Shown here: positions 31,494-43,488 of the stretch, piece after piece
How the letters are laid out: each line of letters begins with the position of its first letter
Position numbering within the stretch: the stretch's first letter is position 1
NCBI GenBank assembly: GCA_963921195.1
Contig: OY992536.1
Coordinates: 237,310,023-237,374,022, forward strand
Direction: 5' to 3'
DNA from: Pegoplata infirma
Taxonomy: Eukaryota; Arthropoda; Insecta; Diptera; Anthomyiidae
Length of the DNA stretch: 64,000 bases
Translations under genes and position numbers: made by a program
Notes under the pieces: generated by a model
What the model saw: the letters and a program-made list of their open reading frames with translations, nothing else
Told to the model about the DNA's origin: nothing
Database searches by the model: none

Positions 31494-32117
31494 CACTCAG
31501 AAAATTATGTAAGTTACTACATGTAAGTTGTTTGTATATTTTACTGTAGTTAGATGTTTTCAACTACAAAGTCAGTTGTTTTTGTATGAAAAATATCAAA
31601 CAACTATTTCTGTTAGTTATTTTAAGTAGTTTTTTTTTGAATAACTAACAAAAAGTACTGTGATGTAGTATCAGTTATTTAAAGTAGTTAATTTTATTTT
31701 TTATCTCTGAAAAATTTTCAAAGTTTTTTTCCAAAAAATAATAATAAATTTTCGTTTTTTTATTTTTCACAACTTTTTTTTAAAAAAAAAAAACTTGGAT
31801 TTTGTCCTCAATTTTTTTTCTGAAAAATTTAAAAAAAAAAAATCCAAAAAATAAAAATAAATTTTCGTTTTTTTTTTATTTTTCACGACTTAAAAAAAAA
31901 TATTAAATTGATTATTTTATTTTTACTACGTGTTAGTCGTTTTGACTACAAATGTTAGTAGTTTTTACTACATAAGTCAGTTGTTTTTTTGTCAGTTAAA
32001 ATAACTTATATTGTTAGTTGATTTAACCGACAAAAATAGTTGACCTCAAAACAACTAAAAAAGTAGTTATTTTAACTGACATTTTCAGTTAATTTTACTA
32101 ACATAATTTTTTGAGTG
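31494..32117 (+). mobile_element. 624 bp MITE, GTTAGTT/TAACTGAC flavour
   Basis: CACTCAGAAAATTATGTAAG after TG; the right end ATAATTTTTTGAGTG is followed by TG. The right arm iterates CAGTTAAAATAACT, GTTAGTTGATTTAAC and GTAGTTATTTTAACTGAC. A centre of AAAAAATAAAAATAAATTTT. The inverted partner lies at 32462-33032. Confidence 0.8.
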
Positions 32118-32461
32118 TGTGTTTATTTAGAGGCAGGCGCGGATACCGGGGGGGGGGGGGGAAGAAATTCCCCCCAAACCAAATTCGAAATAAAAAAAGT
32201 GAAAAAGGAGAAATGAAAAGAAGAGGAAAGACGAGCGAAAAAAGAAATGGAAATATTCTGAGAATTTTTTTCATTTTATAAAATGTCAAAGAATCTTAAA
32301 AATTTTCTGATTATAAAAATTTTTCTTTAGAAAAAAAAGAGAAAATTTTACTCTGAATAAATTATGAAGAAATTTATCGTCGAACTATATTCAATAAATG
32401 CCAACTCGAAAAAGCTTACTGTTCAGGAGAGCTAAAAAACTAGCTATTTCGCATATTATTG
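32118..32461. other. Spacer between inverted MITEs, with a G14 run
   Basis: 32148-32161 is fourteen consecutive G, followed 8 bases later by six C (32170-32175), after GGCAGGCGCGGATACC. In such AT-rich DNA this is exceptional and could form a G-quadruplex or hairpin. The minus-strand frame here is Pro/Phe-rich by base composition and not a gene. Confidence 0.8.
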
Positions 32462-33032
32462 CACTCAAAAAATTATGTTAGTAAAATCAACTGAAAATGT
32501 CAGTAAAAATAACTACTTTGTAAGTTGTTTTGGGGTCAACTACTTTTTCAGTTAAATCAACTAACAATGTAAGTTATTTTAACTGACAAAAAACAACTGA
32601 CTTATGTAGTAAAAACTACTTACATTTGTAGTCAAAACAACTAAAATGTAGTAAAAATAAAATAATCAATATGTATATATTTTTTTTTTAATTAAAAAAA
32701 AAAAATTGAAGACCAAATTTTTTCCAATTTTTTTTTTTTTTTTTTTTTAAAGTTGTGAAAAATAAAAAAAAAAGAAAATTTATTTTTATTTTTTGGAAAA
32801 AAACCTTGAACATTTTTCAGATATAAAAAAAAAAAATTAACTACTTTAAATAAATGTTACTACATCACAGTACTTTTTTGTTAGTTGTTCAAAAAAACGC
32901 ATAAAATAACTAACAGCAATAGTTGTTTAATATTTTTCATGCAAAAACAACTGACTTTTTAGTTGAAAACAACTAACTACTGTAAAATATACAAATAACT
33001 AACATGTAGTAACATACATAATTTTCTGAGTG
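32462..33032 (-). mobile_element. 571 bp MITE, inverted copy of 31494-32117
   Basis: CACTCAAAAAATTATGTTAG after TG (32460-32461); the right end AATTTTCTGAGTG is followed by TG. Its sequence is the reverse complement of the neighbour, with small indels, so the pair could form a long hairpin of about 600 bp arms. Confidence 0.8.
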
Positions 33033-34347
33033 TGTAACAAAAAACAATGTACCTTCCATAAGATGGTTTAAATATTCTAAATACTTTTTATCTATGCCAA
33101 AAATTTTATATTTTGCACTTGTTTGCGTATTGTTCAGAGATGGCATTTATTACTATGACAAAAAACAAATATTTTTTTAGAGTTGGCATATTTTGTCGGA
33201 AAAAAAAATAAATTTTTTTTGGAAAATTTTTATGATTTTTTTTTTGGTTTTTGTTATCCTTAGTGCGGTAATTGCAAAAAACTGAAAAAAAAAATTAAAA
33301 ATCGTTGCATATTTTTTTAAAAGTTACTAGCTCCGAAAGCCTTTTCACCTCAGGGTGGTCAACTTTGGCGCTCTGTAACTCACGCTGTATTGTAATAGGG
33401 CCACTCCAAAATAGCTATTTTGAAAGCTTATATCATTGACTTTATTTTCCCCACTCATAATGTTTCAATCTGATAAATAGTTTGAAAGTTACATAAATAT
33501 AAGCATTTTTTTTTTGCAAACACTATTTACCGTTATATTCAAAATGGCAATATCTCGAGAACCAGTCATTTGATATCAAAATCTTTACAAGATTCGTGTT
33601 CAGCATGGCAAATGCAATTAGATATGCTGTCAAATTTTTTTTTAAAAAATTTTTGAAAAATTTTTGGAAATTTACAATAGGAGTTGGCATTCATTTTCAC
33701 CAAAAAAATATGTACTTTGAGTTAGCAGAATAACAAAAATGAGTGTAAAACGACAACAAATTATTTGTTTGCTCTGAAATTTTTATGACAGATAGGTTTT
33801 ACATAGGGGAGCTATTTGCCATCGGAAACTCATTTCGCTCAAATTTGAGTTGGCATATTTTGAATATAGGTTCACGATATATAAATCATGAAGAAATCAA
33901 ACTGCGTTTACACTTTTTGTCGACACTAAAATTCAATCCAAACATCGTTGAAACTCACCGTGTTTATTAGAGACTTTCATAAGGTAAGATTTTTTCAAAG
34001 GGGGCGCAAAATCCGCGGATTATAATCTAATTTAGTGAAAAAATTAAGGCTATTTTTAGCTACTAATGACACTTCAAATAATTTACTAAAGTTTAGTGTC
34101 AAAGTTGTAATTTTCTTTAAAAATTTGCTTGAATTTTAAGCAGTACTGTTGTTAGGAATGTAAATAAATGTGCATATGCACCACATAGTCATTTACTTCA
34201 ATTTATTTTTAGTTTAACAGGAGCTTTTGCTGGAATATTAAATTATGGGCTTAAATTGAAAAAATAGTAATTGAAAAAAAAAACATAATAAATAACTCGC
34301 ACATGTATGAACGGAACAAATATTCTACTTAATGGTCTTTGATAACA
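33033..34347. other. 1.3 kb unassigned spacer
   Basis: GCAATATCTCGAGAACC at 33547-33563 is one of several AATATCTCGAAAAC-like motifs shared among otherwise unrelated repeats in this window. A 61-codon frame at 33785-33970 has no recognisable features. Nothing else. Confidence 0.45.
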
Positions 34348-34940
34348 CAGCCCTACAAAAAATAAAAAAAAACACGTTCTGACCCAGAAACTAGAGCCAC
34401 TAGTCCTGATGTATTTTGACCTCCGGAATTCAATTTCACCATCGGAATTAAATTCTATCGTTGGGTTTTTCTGTAATTTACTAAGAAAGTCCTACTTACC
34501 TAACTGATTTCTTTCTAAATTTGACTGCGCTTTTAAAGTGTAAAGTTTAAGTCTAGTTTATAACCAAGAAAATAAGAGGTTTTTTTTATTAAAATCCGTC
34601 AAAAATTGTGGAAGTTACATGCATTTAAACAAAAATGCATAAATTCAGTTTTATACAAAAACGGGTGTATTGTTTATTTCGGGTGTGTATGAACTAAATT
34701 TATGCATTTTTGTTCAAGTGCTTAATATTTGACCTCATATTTTCTTCGTAGTAAATCAGACATGAACTTTATAGACAGAAATAAATAAATAAAATGTTTA
34801 ACTTAACACTTCATTCCTTGTAAATTACTGGAAAATTCAACCATAAAATTCAGTTCTGATGGTGGAATCGAATTCAGGAGGTCAAAATGCTTAAGAATTA
34901 GTGGGTCTGGGTAGGAACATTTTTTATTTTTGTGGGGCTG
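34348..34940. mobile_element. 593 bp foldback, probable hAT MITE
   Basis: Left CAGCCCTACAAAAAATAAA, right end complement CAGCCCCACAAAAATAAAA. Inverted arms include GAGGTCAAAATRC-like, GGAATTCAATTTCACCATC and ATGCATAAATTCAGTT blocks. Flanks TGATAACA and TGTAATCA match at five of eight bases, a decayed 8-bp duplication at best. No reading frame. Confidence 0.65.
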
Positions 34941-36162
34941 TGTAATCATTGACAAATGGTTTTCAAATTAAACTGCATTAAATGTTGAATTTATAGGTTA
35001 TTGTCTGAATTTTATACTTACAATTTTAAAAAAACTGTGCATTTATTGAATGAAAAAGAAATAAAAGTTAGGGTGGTTATTCATTAAAACAAAAATATAT
35101 TTAAAGGAGGTTTATTGCAGGAATATTTGTCAAATAAACCTGCAATAAGTCTACTATAAGTATTATGAATAACGTTTTAAGTTATCGAGTAAAACAGAAG
35201 TAGCGAGGCGCAGCGAACGATTGTCGTTGTTAGAGAAGACTCTTTGAAAATTTGGCAAAAACGTGGTAATAAATAAAAAATAAAAGCTCAAAAGTAACTT
35301 TTTAATGTCTAACATTCAAAGACCCATATCTCAAAATCAATTTTTTTTAAGTTCTGAAAAAATAAATGGCATTCACTAAGTTTTCCTCTACATTCGTATC
35401 AAAATTACAAGGTGAACACTCAATTGGTTCCAAAGTTAAGGAGGAAAACGTGCTCGAAGGCAAGGCATATTGCACAAGTTTATATGCAAAAGCTTGCACA
35501 CCACAACAATACTCTTGCTGAATTTTGACCTTCTAAACTCCATTTTATGATTTCGATTCGATTTTTTTAAATTTTTACAAAAGATAAATTATAGGTCCTA
35601 AAATAGTTTTAGGTTCGAATGATATTTTCTGTAGTGTGCTGTCATAAATGATATTCATTGAGGCATCTCTTGAAAACCTGAACATTTTCTTTATTAACAT
35701 TAACATAACTAAATTAACATTAACATAACTAAAAATTTCGATAGTTTTGAATTTCAGCAAACTTAGCAAAATTAAAATTCAGTTGTGTGCTAAAATAAAA
35801 GGTCGCAAAAAACCTTGATTTCACTGAAAAATCTCATAAAAATTTGTTAATTTTACATACAAGTATTTTTTTTTCGAGTGTATACATTTAAATAAAAACC
35901 TTCATTTAAGCATTTTTTTTTCTATACCGCAGAACAGCTAACTAGTATAATGAGAATGGCTACATTAATACAAAAAGCATGGTAATCCAAAAAGTAACCA
36001 AGCAGCCTTGTTTTTGAGTTGAGTTCATCCTTTAGAGATAATAGCGTTCATACAAATGTATTTTTTTTCAATGTTTCATAGAGTGTAACAACTTTTTATG
36101 CCCCCTATTTGCATATAATTATATATTTAAAGAACCATCACTGCTGCCTCGTACAAAAATAA
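34941..36162. other. 1.2 kb spacer with a 20 bp doublet
   Basis: 35693-35732 is ATTAACATTAACATAACTAA twice in tandem. 35860-35885 ends TTTTTTTTTCGAGTGTA, which may be the right end of a CACTC-type MITE whose left end I cannot find. No gene seen. Confidence 0.5.
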
Positions 36163-36312
36163 AAATAAGTGAGAGTGTTAGATTCGGCTGTGTCGAATCT
36201 TTAATACCCTCCAAAATGTAAACAAAAATTGGGGGCACCGAAAAAATCTATTTTTACATGTTGGAAATTATAAATGATTCGGCACAGAAGAATTAAACAC
36301 TCTCACTTGTTT
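36163..36312. mobile_element. Two mini-me-like 3' ends, tail-to-tail inverted
   Basis: 36163-36228 is a minus-strand end (AAGTGAGAGTGTTAGATTCG, hairpin partner GTCGAATC, TACCCTCC) and 36250-36312 is a plus-strand end (TACATGTTGGAAATTATAAA, GATTCGGCACAG, AACACTCTCACTTG). Together they make an imperfect palindrome of about 150 bp. Confidence 0.6.
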
Positions 36313-36344
36313 TCTGTACATTTGTTTAACAAATGGAACATTCT

Positions 36345-36425
36345 TATGTCAATATTTCAAGGTGTTACAAACGGAATGACAAACTTACAAATACCCTCTA
36401 TCACTAGAGCAAAGGGTATAAAAAA
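36345..36425 (-). mobile_element. 5' end of mini-me-like repeat (type 1)
   Basis: Minus strand: TATACCCTTTGCTCTAGTGA, TAGAGGGTATTTGTAAGTTT, GTCATTCCGTTTGTAACACC. It stops before the GTCY block. Confidence 0.65.
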
Positions 36426-36919
36426 AACCAAGCAGCCAGTGTCTCTTTTGATTTGTTGGTTGTTTTATAAGTTTTTAACTCTTATTCTTTTGTGTTTATT
36501 ATGAACATACAAAATATTCATATCATTTGTATTCTTTTGTATTTTAATCTCACACACCCACACACCCAAACACATCGTTATAAGTACATTTTCTAATGTA
36601 AACACTATGCTAATTAATTTGCATATGTATGAATATGCGTTTTTTTCTCCTTCTTCCAACATGAACAAGTTGAATTAAATGTTAAAAAAAAAGGATGACT
36701 TTGTTTATCATAATTTTGAAATGAGGTTTGCCTTTGTTGCCATTTTTAATACAGTGCTGAAATTACATAGAACATTTCCAGAAAATCCACATTTTCCTTA
36801 CGTTGTCATGAAGGCTGCTAATAAAAATATTGCTTGTTGTATTTGTTCCCCTTCCTGTAAAATTTATAAATAAGGAAACAAGGAAAAGAGCAGACTCGTA
36901 TTTTGTTGATTTTAATTTT
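36426..36919. other. Spacer, possible unique host sequence
   Basis: CACACACCCACACACCCAAA at 36551 and other mixed sequence. Frames of 64-76 codons show no family features. Confidence 0.45.
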
Positions 36920-37800
36920 CAGTCAGTCCGTTGTGATACCACGGGACTGTAATAGGTTTCCCCACTAGTTCCTGCAGTTAAGCCAATTTGAACTTCTTAT
37001 GAAACTCCTTAGACATTGAATTTTGACATCTGACAAATCAGAAATCAGGATCGTGCAGCTCCCTAGATCCCAGTGAAGCAAGTCTCTGACCAGAAAGTGC
37101 CGGGCAATGGCAGATGAAGTGTTTAATAGTTTCAAACTCCTCTTCGTTAATGCAACTCCGGCACAAGTCATTCGGTGGAACATTTAACCACTCTGAGTGC
37201 TTCCCTATAAGACAGTGTCCGGTAATTATATCAACCACTGTCGAAATCCCTCCTCTTGGGAGCGATATCAGCTCACTTGTGCGTCTCTGATTAAAAGAGG
37301 GTAAAATCAGTAGTGTTGTCTCACTCGTGCATTCATTTGCCCATTTTTATTAGCCTGCGTCGCGGAACAAAACCGTAGGTTTTGCTTGCAAGTTTCTAGA
37401 GGCATACCAACACATTCCAATTCTATTCAAACCTGTAAGGTAGTTCCCTTCTCGCAAGCTCATCGTCTTTGCAATTCCCTGGAATGTCTCTGTGCCCTGG
37501 GACCCATATGAGTCGTATGTCAAACTACTTGGCCATCTCATCTAAAGCCGTGTGACAGTTAAGGGCATATCTTGTTTTCAAAAACATTGACTCAAGGGAC
37601 TTGACCGCGACTTGACTGTCAGAATAGATGTTAACTGGGGTTGTAGACAATACATTGCAGGTCAACCAGTCAGCCACTTCCCTTATTGCCAGCATCTCTG
37701 TCTGTTAAACACTGCCTTGATCTGGCAATCTTCGAGCCAGGTTCAACCCAAGCTCCTCCGAATAGACTCCAAAGCCCAACTTTAACTGGAAACTTTGCTT
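36920..37800 (-). pseudogene. Non-LTR retrotransposon RNase H and C-terminal finger, dead
   Basis: Read on the minus strand. Near 37770-37690 lies FGVYSEELGLNLARRLPDQG, then QTEMLAIREVADWL, IYSDSQVAVKSLES and WVPGHRDIPGNCKDDELA: the RNase H acidic residues E, D and D sit in recognisable motifs. Further on, LTGHC-like sequence (here ITGHCLIGKHSEWL) and a CCHC-type finger, CRSC...HFICHCP. An in-frame stop precedes QTEM and frameshifts follow the catalytic region, so it is inactive. It shares its 3' region with 1-185 but lacks the pentamer tail. It continues upstream at 39790-40335; the gap is a later insertion. Confidence 0.8.
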
Positions 37801-37804
37801 TCTT

Positions 37805-39790
37805 GATGACAATGATAGTAAGTAAATGTGATAATACCAGGAATGAAATTATTCATTCCATCGAAGCAAATTTCAACTAAACCTAATCATAAGTGCTGGT
37901 TTAATCAGACGTGCCGGAATGCAGTCAGATCCAGAGAGGTTACGTTCAGTAATTGGCGTAATGACAAAAACCCAGTTACTGACGTGTTTCGTATACATGC
38001 GAGAAATGAATGTGCCAGAGTACTCAGACGTGAAAAGCTTCTTTACCAACAGCGTCTGCGTGCCTTGCTGCTCCGCGGGGTAGTAAAACCGTTGGTCATT
38101 TGTTAAAGGGTAAAGAATAATACTAGTTCATCCATTCCAACCCTTATAATGAATGACCAAATATTTACTGACCCGGTTGATAAAGCCAACCTTTTTGCTA
38201 AAAAGTTTGCCGGGAATTCATACTTGCCGGAAAGCAATCAACCACCGCCCGAACTCGAAAGGGTATCCGTTACTATGTCTAAGATATTTTTTCAAGCGCG
38301 TGCAGTTAAAAGGGTTCTTGAAGATCTCAACATAAATAAATCCTCGGGGTCGGATGGTATTACGGCTGTAGTCCAGAAGAAGTGTGCATTGTCGTTGTCT
38401 CGTCTTATCGGGTAGGAGATTTACCCTCTTGCTGGAAGGTGGCTAACGTCCAGCCAATCCCAAAAAAGGGTAAGGCTACAAACCCTGAAAACTACCGTCC
38501 AATAGCAATTTGCTCTACGCTCTCGAAAGTCATGGAGAGCACGATCAATCACCACTTGGTAAATTATCCGGAGTCCAATTCACTCTTGTGTGATCGACAG
38601 TATGGCTTACGTAGAGGTCGTTTTTCGGGGGAACTGTTAGCGTTTCTTACGGAACGTTGGAGTCGTTCTATTCACAAATTTGGTGAAAGCAAAGTGGTTG
38701 CTCTAGATATTTCCAAAGCGTTTAATCGTGTATGTCACGGTGGACTCGTTTCAAAACTTATTACGTTTGGTGTCGAGCTTTCTCAGAGACCGCTCTATAC
38801 GTGTTGTTAAAGATGGGTTCTCATCAAATGAGTTTCATTCAAATTCAGGGGTACCACAAGGCTCTGTTCTTTCTCCTACACTTTTTCTAATTTTTCTTAA
38901 TGACCTCCGGGTCTAACTTCCAATCATATCTTTTTTTTCGCAGATGACAGCAACATTTGTCATTAATTTTCCTTTAATCATAGACCAAGCCTTACTGAGG
39001 TTGAAGCTATGAGGCGGAACATGAATGACAATCTCCGAGTGGGGTCTTGCGAATAGGGTCGATTTTAATGCTAGTAAGACCCAATGTTGTATGTTGACCC
39101 ACAGGCGACTTGTGGAATCAGCGTTATTTGTATCCATGGGTGGTATAGCTATTGAGGAATCAGAAACTCTTGATGTTCTAGGCATGAAAATCCAATGTGA
39201 TGTTCGTTGGAACCAGTATGTTTTTCAAGTGTCGAAAGAAGCATTCAAGTGTGATGGTTTCATAAAGCGGTGCAAGAATTACTTCACTCCGTCTGATCTC
39301 CTCCGATCTCCTCCATATCTGAGCAGGTGCTTCAAGGTCTATCTTGAAGCTTCTGGATCGGGTGCAAAGGAGTGCGTTGAAGCTCATCAATGACAGTAGG
39401 GTATCCATCTCTATTGACTCATTGGAGCATCGTCGGAATGTAAGTTGTGCGTCATTGTTCTATCGATATTACCACGGTAAGTGTTCAGCTGAAATTGGAG
39501 AACTCATCCTTGTGACGCGGGTGCATGTAAGTAGTAGTCGCCTTTTCAGCAGATCACATCCGTTTACAGAGAAAATTTGTTTCTCGGTCGAACCAGTCGT
39601 ATGTGGAATAAACTCCCGGCAGAGTCTTCCCAGTCATATATAATTTAGAAAAATTCAAATTAAATGTCCACAAACACTACTCCCTCTTTCCTTCTCCTCA
39701 TAACCTATTTTCCTAATACCAACACAATGCATTGCATTAGTAGGGGGCATCCCCTGAGTGTTGGCTCAAATTAAAAAAAAATATATATCG
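37805..39790 (+). pseudogene. Non-LTR retrotransposon reverse transcriptase, dead, inserted
   Basis: Plus-strand reverse transcriptase of Jockey/CR1-like type. Visible blocks in order: CWFNQTCRNAVRSRE (about 37900), SGSDGI (about 38346), PENYRPIAICSTLSKVMEST (about 38480), catalytic block ALDISKAFNRV (Asp codon 38706), SGVPQGSVLSPTLFLIFLND (about 38850), catalytic FADD at 38937-38948, then a thumb-like region and LINDSRVSISIDSLEHRRNV (about 39385). No RNase H seen. Several frame changes and stops (for example near 38400, 38780, 38915, 38956). Endonuclease is missing: 5'-truncated near 37805. The 3' end runs out in AAAAAAAAATATATAT at about 39771-39787. Confidence 0.85.
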
Positions 39791-40335
39791 CGCTATGGCC
39801 ACAATTGCTGCTCCTCCATTGCACTGTGCTATTAAGTCGAATTGCCGACATAGCCGCATATGTCGAATGGTATCAGGTGAAGAAGGATTTCTAATCCAGC
39901 CGAATGTGTAGTACGAAAAGCACCAGTGATGCACTTCGACGCCATTCTCTGTACCTTCGTGATAAAGGCACAGTTCCCGCTTGTCTCTAAAGCTGGCCAC
40001 CAGACAATGATTCCATACAGCATGACGCACCACTGCTATATAAATACAATGAACGACTTTAGGGACAAAACCTCATCGTTTTCTAATAGCCCTCTTACAG
40101 GAATATAAATTAATCGTTGTTTTATTCACCCGTACCCCAATATTACGCCTAGAAAACAACTTCCTATCTAGAAATACTTCAAGATACTTGGCTCCATCTG
40201 AGAAGGCGATTTCTGTGCCGTCCAGAGAAATAGGATCAAAAGCAGGAATATTATTTTTCCTCGTAAACAAAACAAGCTCTGTATAACTCGGATTAATTCC
40301 CAGACCACAGCTTCTTTCCCAGACAGATCTTTCAA
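39790..40335 (-). pseudogene. Upstream half of the split minus-strand non-LTR element (RT thumb)
   Basis: Minus-strand peptides ELVLFTRKNNIPAF, LDGTEIAFSDGAKYLEVFLD, INLYSCKRAI and, after a frameshift, VQRMASKCITGAFRTT are the post-catalytic thumb region of RNase-H-bearing non-LTR elements. The fragment ends near 40335, so the reverse transcriptase core is absent (5' truncation). Downstream it should run into RNase H, which resumes at 37800, on the far side of the plus-strand insertion. Confidence 0.8.
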
Positions 40336-40807
40336 AAAACCCTGAAGAATGTCATTTAATGTTGGATTTGGTTAAAAAATTCTAACAGGAATTTTGTCAA
40401 AAAAAAAATTATTTTTTCAAACTTTGCCCGCTGGTTGCCGACAAAATATGCCATTACAAAATTTTTTAATAAATTTTTCCACAATCAGCTATTTTGTGGC
40501 CATCGTTCAACAGGTTTTACGACACTTGATTCGAAATTTTTGTTTTGACAGGACGCCCTAGTGTACAGTTTTGCGCTGAATTTGAAAAACAAGGTAACAA
40601 ATTTATCATAGCTGAAGAAGTTACTCCTTCCTTTTTTTGCTAATACTACTTCATATTTTTCTACTTCAAAATCACTGTGTTCCCAACGGCATTCCACGCA
40701 AAAAAAATAAAAATAATGAAAAAATAAAATTAAAACAAATCTGTTATAATCTTTACCCTGTTTTTTATGGTGTGTCATTTTACTCATACTTGTTTTGTTG
40801 TATGGAA
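40336..40807. other. Spacer with a dispersed repeat
   Basis: 40430-40560 shares AAATTTTTCCACAATCAGCT and CATCGTT..CAGGT with 3780-3870. Frames of 64-100 codons on both strands have no recognisable features. Confidence 0.45.
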
Positions 40808-40815
40808 ATGCTCAC

Positions 40816-42016
40816 TAGGGTGGGTCGATGAAATGCATATTTGCGAATCTCGGTTACTAATAGCAAAAACTCGACGCGCATTTTCGAGCTGATAACGGGA
40901 AAAATCATGAAAAAAATTTTGGAGGGTACTTTTAGGCCTCTACAAGCGGTTTTAGTTCGCGGTTTTCGGAAAAAAAATATTTTTTTAAATTTTTTAAAAA
41001 TATTTTAAAAATTAAGTAAAATAATGCTTATTACGAAACAAGTTCCAAAAAAAATTTATCTCGCCAATTTCAGCCCGTGGATGCATTTTTATACCCAGGA
41101 AAGTTCGATTTATATATATAAAAAAAAAATATTTTTTATTTCATAATAGCACTCAAATGGTGCATAATGCCGATTTAATAACATGAACGACAAAAATTAA
41201 AAAATTGCAGGTATTTATAGCAATTCACAAGTGCAAAAAATTCGCAAATTCAAAAAAAAAAAAATAAAAATGGGTATCAAAATTTTGGTAAAATAAAGCG
41301 TTTTAAGAAAATGATAAAAAAACAAAACAAATTGGGGGCTATTTATAACAATTCGCAAGTGCAAAAAATTCGCAAGTACCAAAAAAAATTAAAAAATGGA
41401 AGAATGGGTATCAACATTTTTGGTAAAATAAAGCGTTTTCAAAAACCCATTTTTCCAATTTTTAATTTTTTTGGTACTTGCGAATTTTTTGCACTTGCGG
41501 ATTGTTAAAAATAGCCACCAATTTGTTTTGTTTTTTTATCATTTTCTTAAAGCGCTTTATTTTACCAAAATTTTGATACCCATTTTTAATAATTTTTTGC
41601 ACTTGTGGATTGCTATAAATACGCCAATTTTTTTAATTTTTATCATTAATGTTCTTAAATCGGCCTTATGCACCATTTGAAAGCTATTATGAAATAAAAA
41701 ATATTTTTTTTTCTATATATAAATCGAACTTTTCTGGGTATAAAAATGCATCCACGGGCTGAAATTGGCGAGATAATTTTGATTTGGATATTTTTTCGTA
41801 ATAAGCATTATTTTACTTAATTTTTAAAATATTTTTAAAAAATTAAAAAAAATATTTTTTTTCCAAAAACCGCGAACTAAAACAGCTTGTAGAGGCCTAA
41901 AAGTACCCTCCTAAAATTTTTTCATGATTTTTCCCGTTATCAGCTCGAAAATGCGCGTCGAGTTTTTCCTATTAGTAACCGAGATTCGCAAATATGCATT
42001 TCATCGACCCACCCTA
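40816..42016. mobile_element. 1201 bp hairpin element with 8-bp target duplication
   Basis: ATGCTCAC flanks both sides (40808-40815 and 42017-42024), fitting the hAT pattern nTnnnnAn. Ends TAGGGTGGGTCGATGAAATG and its complement. The arms, 40816-41401 and 41452-42016, are nearly identical throughout (about 95% by eye), including CTCGACGCGCATTTTCGAGC, AGGCCTCTACAAGC and TTTCAGCCCGTGGATGCAT. Each arm holds a doubled CACAAGTGCAAAAAATTC block. No coding capacity. A transcript would fold into a hairpin of more than 500 bp. Confidence 0.9.
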
Positions 42017-42024
42017 ATGCTCAC

Positions 42025-42734
42025 CCCTCTATAGTCGGCTTTTATTTGTACATTAGCTACTTTAATTTCTTATTCATTCAGCATATAATTAAATTGTAAA
42101 ATGGTTAGAATGAGTACTACTTACAACGACTACTACTGCTGATGATGATAATGCTGCTGCCACACTGCAGCAGCCACTTAACTGATACAGCTACGACCAT
42201 TACCACCACTACCACTACTACTACACAACAATTGGTAACATATAACCAAAGTTGCCATATATTTTTTGAATGAACTTTTTATTTCGGAAAAAATAAGTTT
42301 TTTTTTGGAAAAAGAACTTTTTTTACAAAAGTATTGAAAGCATAAAACATTAACATGAATATATGGGGCATTCCAATGCAAATCGGACACTTGGAAATTT
42401 TTTTTTTCAGACCTGGATAGTTTTTTTTTGCAGAGTGCCCTTTGAATACTACTTTGTGTTAAATTTACAGACTTTTTGATGATCCATTTAAAACATATCG
42501 AATTTTATATATGAAGCATGTCACAACAACTGTTCCACTACAGAAAAACCATAGTGATTTCAAAAGGATATCATTTTCAAAGTACTCGCACTTTGGGTGC
42601 TATTAAATAACAAAAATAAAATTTATGATTTGTCAAAAAGTGGGCCTTATAGGCATGGTCAAGTATTGAAATTTTGTATGCCAATTAAATAAAACACCAT
42701 AAAGTCTTTAAAATAAAATTTTTTTTTTACAGTT
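42025..42734. other. Spacer with triplet-rich patch
   Basis: 42118-42232 is CTACTACTGCTGATGATGAT, GCAGCAGCC and ACCACTACCACTACTACTAC, a triplet-rich stretch common in fly DNA, here without a supporting open frame. The remainder is AT-rich. Confidence 0.5.
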
Positions 42735-43460
42735 TTTTAGGCTATCGACTAAAAAATAAAAATTGGAAAATTTTCTGATGAAGTGAATTTATGAAATTTA
42801 AACTTAAACTTCATTTATTAAAAAACATGCCACAATTTTATTTTTTTTTTTACATGTTTAAAAAATAGTTAAGGAGATTATCTATCTGTTCTTATATTTT
42901 CACAGATATTTTTTGCCTTGTTTTCGAGAAAAAATTGTTGAACATTGCACTATGATTATATTTCCCAACAATGGGGTATATTTAGTATGCATATGAGTAA
43001 TATTAACTCTTAAGAAACATTTAAAATATAGATGTGATCGTAGGTCAGTTTTTTTTGACGATCACGTATGCTTACGAAGGAAACATTTTAATTACCTAAG
43101 TATCGTGGCCGTGACAACAATTTTTTTACTCACGTGAGCGTGCATGAGCGTGAGGAAAATAAAAATTCGTTGTTGATTAAAATTTTTACTTCGTGAGCGT
43201 GCGTGATCGTAAAAAAAAACACTCACGATCCCATCGCTATTTTAAATGTTTCTTAATAGTTAATATTACTCATACGCATACATAATATACCCCGTTATTG
43301 TAAAATATAAGCATAATGCAAAGTTCAACTTTTTTCTCGAAAACAAGGCAAAAAATCATCTCTAAGAATTCCCGAACGTCTTGACTATTTTTTAAACATG
43401 TGAAAAATGCAGAACTTCTTCTGAAAATTTGTAGTTTTTACTTTTTTAATCGAAAGCCCA
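42735..43460. repeat. Foldback with a CACGATC/GAGCGTG core
   Basis: Outer arms, about 42735-43020 and 43240-43460, are inverted: GCCTTGTTTTCGAGAAAAAA, TAATATTAACT, AAGAAACATTTAAAA and their complements. The core, 43025-43240, is bracketed by ATAGATGTGATCGT and CACGATCCCATCGCTAT and filled with CTCACGTGAGCGTG and GACGATCACG motifs. The core may be a separate element; a relative of it is at 51945-52075. Confidence 0.65.
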
Positions 43461-43488
43461 TACAAAAATATATATGTTCAAAAAAAAA

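Noticed and set aside
36679..36873. 64-codon frame with Cys pairs near its end
   Set aside because: Too short, no flanking coding signal, and Cys codons occur in simple TGTTGT text.
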